A stretch of 60,566 bases of DNA from positions 1 through 60,566 of the forward strand of contig JAFAVK010000088.1 of assembly GCA_019242475.1 (NCBI GenBank), in the 5' to 3' direction. The position numbers and the translations under genes are program-made. This DNA comes from Acidobacteriota bacterium. Its GTDB lineage: Bacteria; Acidobacteriota; Blastocatellia; Pyrinomonadales; Pyrinomonadaceae. The stretch's first letter is position 1. The number at the start of each line of letters is the position of its first letter. This document shows, piece after piece, positions 55,551-60,566 of the stretch. The notes under the pieces are model-generated. The model ran no database searches, was not told the origin of the DNA, and saw only the letters and a list, made by a program, of their open reading frames with translations.

Positions 55551-56780
55551 CTTTAATCCGACGACGCCGAGGGCGACGAGGAGGGCGCGTTTGAGGCCGA
55601 GGTCGCGGCCGTTGGGGTCGTACCACTCTTCGAGCGTGTGCGTGTTGCCGGAGGCGCCGCCCGCGCCGATGGTGACGGCGGGCAGGCCGCGCGAGATGGC
55701 GATGTTCGAGTCGGTCGAGGAGCAGTCGAGGTAGGGCTTCGCGCCGAGCGCGCGCGTGGCCTCGGCGGCGAGCCGGACGAGCGGCTGCTCGGGCGCGGTC
55801 GAGCCCCCGGGGCGGTCGCCGATGAGCCGAATGTCAATCTCAAGCGCGGGCGCCCCCTGGCGGCGCGCGGCGTTCTCGTCCTCGGCCGACTCGCGCGCGG
55901 CGCGGCGGAAGAAGGCGTCGAGCCGGCCCAGCTCGGCCGGCGACTCCGAGCGCAGATCAACGTCCATCCGCGCCTCGCGCGGGATGACGTTGACGCCCGA
56001 GCCGCCCTCGATGCGCCCGACGTTGAAGGTCGTCCGCGGGCGCTTCGGCGCCGGGTAGGCCGCGAGCCTTGCGACCGCGCGGCCGAGCGCGTGGACGGGG
56101 TTCGGCACGCCGAAGTCTCCCCACGAGTGGCCGCCCGCGCCGCGGCACGTCACGCGGTAGCGGCGCGAGGCCAGCGCCGCGTGCGTGATGCGCTCCAGCC
56201 CCGGCCCGTCGATGCTGATGAAGGCGTCGGCCGAGCCCCCCCACTCCGACGCGCTCAGAAGGTGGCGCACGCCGCGCAGGTCGCCCTCGCCCTCCTCGCC
56301 CACGGTGCCGACGAAGAGAATCGAGCCGCGCGTCTCCACCCCGAACTCTTCGAGCGCACGCGCCAGAGCTACCAAAGCCGCGAGCCCGCACCCGTCGTCG
56401 GCGATGCCCGGCGCGCGCATCAACCCCGAAGGCTCGCGCCGCACCTCGCAGTCCGTCCCCTTGGGGAAGACCGTGTCGAGGTGCGCGCTCAGGACGAGCA
56501 GCGGCCTCAAGGCCGCGCCGCGCCGCAGGGCCACGCAGTTCCCCTCGGCGTCGAGCCGCGCCCCTTCGAGTCCGCACTCTTCGAGCCTCCCGCGCAGGTA
56601 CTCCGCCCGCTCCGCCTCGCCGAACGGCGGCGCCGGCACGCGCACGACCGCCGCGTGCTCCTCGTCAAAACTTTCCGATTGCTCCTCGAAGAACCGGAAC
56701 GCCCGCCGCACACACTCCGCCTCCAGGAGACCCCTCACAGTCTCCTCGGGCGTGGCCTGCGTTGCGGTCGGGAAAGACAT
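55545..56780 (-). CDS. M20 family metallopeptidase (PepT-like)
   Basis: A 411-residue cytosolic enzyme. Zinc and catalytic residues are visible: SAHLDTVFP (His, catalytic Asp), IADDGCGLAALVALA (bridging Asp), TVGEEGEGDL (Glu base and ligand), SSTDSNIA, and a late His in NTHTLEEWYD. A lid dimerisation domain lies between about 190 and 310. M20 enzymes trim di- or tripeptides or deacylate amino acids; the late motifs favour a PepT-like tripeptidase. Its last codons (K-Q-stop) are inside palindrome 7. Confidence 0.92.
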   Translation of the reverse strand: MSFPTATQATPEETVRGLLEAECVRRAFRFFEEQSESFDEEHAAVVRVPAPPFGEAERAEYLRGRLEECGLEGARLDAEGNCVALRRGAALRPLLVLSAHLDTVFPKGTDCEVRREPSGLMRAPGIADDGCGLAALVALARALEEFGVETRGSILFVGTVGEEGEGDLRGVRHLLSASEWGGSADAFISIDGPGLERITHAALASRRYRVTCRGAGGHSWGDFGVPNPVHALGRAVARLAAYPAPKRPRTTFNVGRIEGGSGVNVIPREARMDVDLRSESPAELGRLDAFFRRAARESAEDENAARRQGAPALEIDIRLIGDRPGGSTAPEQPLVRLAAEATRALGAKPYLDCSSTDSNIAISRGLPAVTIGAGGASGNTHTLEEWYDPNGRDLGLKRALLVALGVVGLKQ

Positions 56781-56788
56781 AAGAGGTG

Positions 56789-56868
56789 AGTGATGAGTGA
56801 TGAGTGATGAGTGATGAGTTAAGACGGCTTGCCTTTAACTCATCACTCATCACTCATCACTCATCACT
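56789..56868. repeat. Heptad palindrome 8 (GAGTGAT type), perfect
   Basis: A perfect 34-bp stem, 56789-56822 with 56835-56868, has the loop GACGGCTTGCCT. The arm is four and more copies of GAGTGAT. Its right end overlaps the TAG stop of the LeuA-like gene (56867-56869), and its left end is 8 bp from the start of the M20 gene. Both genes run leftwards, so here the element lies between co-directional genes. Confidence 0.93.
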
Positions 56869-58093
56869 AAACGAGAGCCATCACTTCCTCTTCGCTCAGC
56901 ACCGCGCGGGCACTCTTGGCGCGGTCGTAGATGCGCTGGACGCGCTCGTCGGAGGCTTCGAGGCCGCGCGATTCGAGCCAGTAGACGACGTTCGACTTGC
57001 CGCTCATCGGGCCGACCTCGATCTGCTGGCGCAGGCCGAAGAGACCCGCGGGCACGCCCGAGTAGATGAGGTCGGCCAGCTCGTTGTCGCCCTTCCTGAA
57101 GCTCTTGATGACGGCCGCCGCATGCACCCCGGTCGCCGTGCGGAAGGCGTCGCGGCCGAAGACGGGGTAGTTGAGCGGGATCGTCCAGCCGCAACTCTCG
57201 GCCGCCTGCTCGCAGTAGTCGCGCAGCCGCGAGAGGTCGTTGTCGATCCAGCCCAGCAGCTTCAAGTTGACGAGCAGTTGATCCATCGGCGTGTTGCCGA
57301 CGCGCTCGCCGACGCCGAGCGCCGAGCCGTGCACCTGGTCGGCGCCGCCCTCGATGGCCGCGAGGGAGTTGACGACGCCGAGGCCGCGATCCTGGTGCCC
57401 GTGCCAGTCGAGGCGCACCTGCTCGCCCTGTTCCTCGATAATCCGCTTGACGAAGCGGACGACGGCGCGCGCCCCGTCGGGCGTGGCGTGGCCGACCGTG
57501 TCGCAGACGCAGACGGCGCGCGCGCCCGCGCGGATGGCCGTCGTGTAGAGCGCGCGGATGGTGTCGGGGTCGGCGCGCGTCGTGTCCTCCGTGACGAACA
57601 TGACCGGCAGCCCCTCATTCACCGCGAAAGTCACCGCCTCCTCTGTTAACTGTAGGAGCCTGTCGAGCGTCCAACCTTCCGCGAAGAAGCGGATGAAGGA
57701 GGAGCCGAGGAAGGTGCAGGCTTCGATGGCGATGCCGGCGCGCTGCGAGATTTCGGCGATGGGGCGGATGTCGTTCTGGTGCGTGCGCGCGGCGCAGTTA
57801 GGCCGAATCTTTAACTTCTGTTCGGCGATCTCGCGGGCCAGGGCGTAGACGCCCTCGGCGTGCGTGCCGCCGGCGCCGGGCAGCCCGATGTCGGCGGTGT
57901 CGATGCCGAGTTCGTTCATGAGGTGGAGCAGCTCCACCTTCTTCTCGACCGTCGGCTCGCAGACCGAGGGCGATTGCAGCCCGTCGCGCAGCGTCTCGTC
58001 GTCCAGGCGTATCTTGCGCCCGGGCGCTTCGAATGTCGGCTCCACGCGGTTCCAGTCGTAGATCAACTCGCTCGCTGGCACTTCAGGCTCCAC
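56867..58093 (-). CDS. 2-isopropylmalate synthase/homocitrate synthase-like enzyme
   Basis: A 408-residue HMG-CoA-lyase-like barrel. RLDDETLRDGLQSP opens the barrel with the metal Asp; HGHQDRGLG supplies the paired His metal ligands, and SGKSNV marks the helical subdomain II. The C-terminal allosteric LeuA domain is absent, so leucine feedback of the normal kind is unlikely. It condenses acetyl-CoA with a 2-oxoacid; which one (2-oxoisovalerate, 2-oxoglutarate, pyruvate) is open. No other leu or lys genes are nearby. Confidence 0.85.
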   Translation of the reverse strand: MEPEVPASELIYDWNRVEPTFEAPGRKIRLDDETLRDGLQSPSVCEPTVEKKVELLHLMNELGIDTADIGLPGAGGTHAEGVYALAREIAEQKLKIRPNCAARTHQNDIRPIAEISQRAGIAIEACTFLGSSFIRFFAEGWTLDRLLQLTEEAVTFAVNEGLPVMFVTEDTTRADPDTIRALYTTAIRAGARAVCVCDTVGHATPDGARAVVRFVKRIIEEQGEQVRLDWHGHQDRGLGVVNSLAAIEGGADQVHGSALGVGERVGNTPMDQLLVNLKLLGWIDNDLSRLRDYCEQAAESCGWTIPLNYPVFGRDAFRTATGVHAAAVIKSFRKGDNELADLIYSGVPAGLFGLRQQIEVGPMSGKSNVVYWLESRGLEASDERVQRIYDRAKSARAVLSEEEVMALV

Positions 58094-58250
58094 CTCCGTT
58101 GTCTCGGCGATTTAAACCTCTTCGGCGTGTTTCGAGGAGTGTTTGATTACAGCAAGCGCCGCGCGCGCGTGTCAAGCCAACTCTTCCGTCAGCCCGGCCG
58201 GGCGTGCGAAACTCCGCCCGCCGGCCAACCTCCTTCAGAAAGGCAGCACG

Positions 58251-59510
58251 ATGAAATTCAAAACCACAACCCGCGCGCTCGTCGCACTCACACTGTCCCT
58301 GCTCTGCGCGGCGGCGCGCGCGCAGGTCACGGTCATCAAGGCCGGCCGGCTCGTAGACCCGGAGGCGGGCACGGCCGCGACGAACCAGTTAATCGTCGTC
58401 GAGGGGCGGAGGATCAAGGCCGTCGGGCCGAACGTCCAAGTCCCGGCGGGCGCGACCGTCATCGACCTCTCGGGCTACACCGTTCTGCCCGGCCTCTTCG
58501 ACGCACACACGCACCTCTGCGAGAGAACGCCGCCCGAAGACCGCGACCTCTTCAGCAACGACATCCGCACGACGGGCGCCTGGCGCGCCATCCTCGGCAC
58601 CGTCAACGCGCGCGAGATGTTGGAGGCCGGCTTCACCACCGTGCGCGACGTGGGCAACGCCGGCAACTACGTTGACACAGACCTGCGCCGCGCCGTCGAG
58701 CAGGGCTTGATTCCCGGCCCGACCATCCTCAACGCCGGCCGCATCATCGCCCCCTTCGGCGGCCAGTACCACCTCCAGCCCGAGCGGCGCGAGCTGGGCG
58801 CGCCCGAGTACCTCTTCGCCGACACGCGCGACGAGATGCGCAAGGCGGTGCGCGAGAACGCGCACTTCGGCGCCAGACTCATCAAGATCGTCGTGGACGA
58901 CCAGCCCTACGTCTACTCGGCCGACGACATCCGCTTCATCGTCGAGGAGGCGAAGAACGCGGGGCTCAAGGTCGCCGCGCACTGCCTGACCGAGCGCGGC
59001 GCGCGCAACGCGGCCGAGGGCGGCGTCGCCTCCATCGAGCACGGCCTGCGCATGTCGGACGAGACGCTCGAACTCGCCAAGCGCAACGGCGTCGTGCTCG
59101 TCGGGACGGACTTCACCGAGAAGACCGCGGGCTACCTCGGCGCGGGGCCGGAGTTTGCAAAGGCGTTCCACGCGCTCTTCCTCGACCGCCTGAAGCGCGC
59201 CTACCGCGTCGGCCTCACGATGGCTTACGGCACCGACGCCTTCTTCGACGTCCCCGGCGAGACGCGCGGCACCATCGCGCTCATGTACCTCGACTCTTAC
59301 ATGGAGGCCGGCATCCCCGCGCCCTACGTGTTGAAGATGTTGACGACGAACGCGGCGCGGCTGCTCGGCGTCGAAGGCGAGCGCGGCGCCGTGCGTGCGG
59401 GCCTCTACGCCGACCTCGTCGCCACGCCCGGCGACCCGCTCAAGGAGATCACGGAGCTGCGCCGCGTCCGGTTCGTGATGAAGGAGGGCAAGGTCTACCG
59501 CAGACCTTGA
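58251..59510 (+). CDS. Secreted amidohydrolase (Xaa-Pro dipeptidase/imidazolonepropionase-like)
   Basis: The product has 419 residues from the ATG at 58251. A signal peptide ends near AARAQ. Metal ligands are clear: FDAHTHL (HxH), the Lys in IKIVVDD, VAAHCLTE, SIEHGLRMS and YGTDAFFD. This is the two-metal amidohydrolase pattern of exported Xaa-Pro or peptide amidases in acidobacteria and Bacteroidetes. It joins the M13, M28 and M20 enzymes in a peptide-degrading repertoire. Substrate not proven. Confidence 0.9.
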   Translation: MKFKTTTRALVALTLSLLCAAARAQVTVIKAGRLVDPEAGTAATNQLIVVEGRRIKAVGPNVQVPAGATVIDLSGYTVLPGLFDAHTHLCERTPPEDRDLFSNDIRTTGAWRAILGTVNAREMLEAGFTTVRDVGNAGNYVDTDLRRAVEQGLIPGPTILNAGRIIAPFGGQYHLQPERRELGAPEYLFADTRDEMRKAVRENAHFGARLIKIVVDDQPYVYSADDIRFIVEEAKNAGLKVAAHCLTERGARNAAEGGVASIEHGLRMSDETLELAKRNGVVLVGTDFTEKTAGYLGAGPEFAKAFHALFLDRLKRAYRVGLTMAYGTDAFFDVPGETRGTIALMYLDSYMEAGIPAPYVLKMLTTNAARLLGVEGERGAVRAGLYADLVATPGDPLKEITELRRVRFVMKEGKVYRRP

Positions 59511-59558
59511 GGCGTACCCCCTCCCTCACGGTCGGGCTTCTGCTATCATGCTTTCTAA

Positions 59559-60200
59559 ATGAAAACACTGAAGAGACTGTTCGACCGGAACCGGGCGTGG
59601 GCGGCGGAGATCAGCGCGCGCGAGCCGGGGTTCTTCCCGGAGTTGGCGCGGCAGCAGACGCCGGAGTACCTGTGGATCGGGTGCTCGGACTCGCGCGTGC
59701 CCTCGACGCAGTTGGTGGACTTGTCGCCCGGCGAGATGTTCGTCCACCGCAACGTCGCCAACGTCGTCGTCCACACAGACCTCAACTGCCTCTCGGTCAT
59801 GCAGTACGCCGTGGACGTTCTGAAGGTGAGGCACATCATCGTCTGCGGACACTACGGCTGCGGCGGCGTGCAGGCGGCGCTCGAAGGCGCGAGCTTCGGC
59901 CTCATCGACAACTGGCTGCGCCACGTGCAGGACGTGGCCGAGAAGCACGCGGACGCGCTCGCCGAGTTGCCGGACGCGGCCGCGCGCCTGCGCCTGCTCT
60001 GCGAGCTGAACGTGCGCGAGCAGGTGACGAACGTCTGCCGCACGACTATTGTGCAGGCGGCGTGGGAGCGCGGGCAGGAGCTTTCGGTGCACGGCTGGGT
60101 CTACGGGCTAGCGGACGGGCTGCTGCGCGACCTCGGCCTGTGCGTCACCTGCCCCGAGGACTTGGTCGGCCCGGAGAAGAAAGTCGAAACCGTTTCGTGA
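59559..60200 (+). CDS. can: Beta-class carbonic anhydrase
   Basis: A 213-residue zinc enzyme. Zinc ligands are Cys42, His98 and Cys101 (CSDSR and CGHYGCGG), with Asp44 and Arg46 forming the gate dyad. VHRNVAN and the WVYGLADG tail are also typical. It converts CO2 and bicarbonate. The length matches the Can (CynT2) group of E. coli. It is followed by an unrelated NYN nuclease gene in the same direction. Confidence 0.95.
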   Translation: MKTLKRLFDRNRAWAAEISAREPGFFPELARQQTPEYLWIGCSDSRVPSTQLVDLSPGEMFVHRNVANVVVHTDLNCLSVMQYAVDVLKVRHIIVCGHYGCGGVQAALEGASFGLIDNWLRHVQDVAEKHADALAELPDAAARLRLLCELNVREQVTNVCRTTIVQAAWERGQELSVHGWVYGLADGLLRDLGLCVTCPEDLVGPEKKVETVS

Positions 60201-60263
60201 AGCGCGCAGCAAGCGCCGTCCCGTATACTCGGACGACATCTCGCCGAACCGGAGGAACCTTTG

Positions 60264-60566
60264 ATGTCCGCCAACGACAGGAAGACGGTCGTCATCGACG
60301 GGGCCAACGTGGCCTACGAGGAACGCAGCGCGGGCGGCAAGCCGAAGCTCGCGAACCTGCTCAAGGTGCGCAGGGAGCTTGAGGAGCGCGGGCAGGAGGC
60401 CGTCATCATCGTGGACGCGAGCCTCAAGTACGACATCGACGACCAGGAGCAGTTGGAGAAGCTCATCAAGTCGCAGCAGGTCAGGCAGGTGCCGGCCGGC
60501 ACCGACGCCGACTACTTCATCATCCAGTTCGCGCACGAGCTCGACGCCCTCATCGTCACCAACGAC
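60264..60566 (+). CDS. NYN/Zc3h12a-like PIN-fold ribonuclease (3' end outside the window)
   Basis: An open frame of 101 codons runs from an ATG at 60264 (GGAGGAACC upstream) to the right edge. The N-terminus TVVIDGANVAYEE carries the first PIN-fold Asp, and the segments VIIVDASLKYDID, PAGTDADYFII and ALIVTND give the further acidic residues of the NYN/Zc3h12a group. These proteins cut RNA with a metal. The C-terminus is not in the window. Confidence 0.85.
   Translation, partial: MSANDRKTVVIDGANVAYEERSAGGKPKLANLLKVRRELEERGQEAVIIVDASLKYDIDDQEQLEKLIKSQQVRQVPAGTDADYFIIQFAHELDALIVTND

Noticed and set aside
55468..56868. Assembly artefacts (fold-back chimeras) as the source of the palindromes
   Set aside because: Eight elements with different arms, short unique loops, and normal genes continuing on both sides are unlikely to be independent artefacts; long-read confirmation would settle it.
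59507..60382. A 291-codon plus-strand frame over the carbonic anhydrase
   Set aside because: Arg/Ala-rich shadow frame; the overlapping frame encodes a complete beta-carbonic anhydrase.

Overview
The window is high-GC chromosomal DNA with dense genes and many 4-bp start/stop overlaps. CarD, M13 and M28 peptidases, CHAT-TPR proteins, ECF sigma/anti-sigma pairs, TonB-tailed Ala/Pro-rich proteins and a SWIM/DUF5691/MoxR trio suggest an environmental acidobacterium (Blastocatellia/Pyrinomonadaceae type). That assignment is inference from gene content; no rRNA or tRNA gene was seen.

Layout. (1) 1-4000, minus: SWIM protein, DUF5691 protein and a MoxR AAA ATPase cut by the left edge. (2) 4283-10506, minus: ECF-like sigma factor, membrane anti-sigma-like protein, secreted TPR-CHAT protease and a secreted protein of unknown function. 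(3) 10696-25102: a surface-glycan locus with GT2, GT4, GT2-GT4 and GT2-methyltransferase enzymes, a methyltransferase, a Wzm/Wzt-type ABC exporter, two GT-C-like membrane proteins and a UbiA enzyme. One GT-C-like protein carries a C-terminal domain with a DADDT motif like that of class II terpene cyclases, and its gene is translationally coupled to ubiA. (4) 25223-26170: a broken Doc-like toxin remnant, then carD. (5) 26412-41900: M13 and M28 peptidases, DUF427, VapBC, EttA, a starch-binding protein, a CGTase-like amylase, a helical-repeat secreted protein, EF-P, a molybdopterin oxidoreductase and hemerythrin. (6) 42071-45618: HNH remnant, Nudix, membrane protein, HAD phosphatase and a class D beta-lactamase. 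(7) 45735-51172: eno and gpmI separated by an AT-richer TIR-like/PLD-like gene, then a 21-bp tandem array and a BrnT toxin whose BrnA-like partner has membrane helices. (8) 51517-60566: GT9, a TonB-tailed protein behind a long structured leader, DUF4388 protein, M20 peptidase, a LeuA-like enzyme, amidohydrolase, carbonic anhydrase and a partial NYN RNase.

The most unusual signal is non-coding. From 26 to 57 kb there are eight long palindromes, plus one weaker likely member. Their arms are built from 7-bp units, the unit differs between elements, and they lie at or inside stop codons. Several share an inner CTTGCC / CTTYAAC segment although their arms are unrelated. They recall the short tandemly repeated repetitive (STRR) heptamers of cyanobacteria, but here they are folded into near-perfect hairpins fixed to gene 3' ends. 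Two further candidates for new biology are the UbiA plus DADDT-toroid membrane fusion and the membrane-tethered BrnA-like antitoxin.
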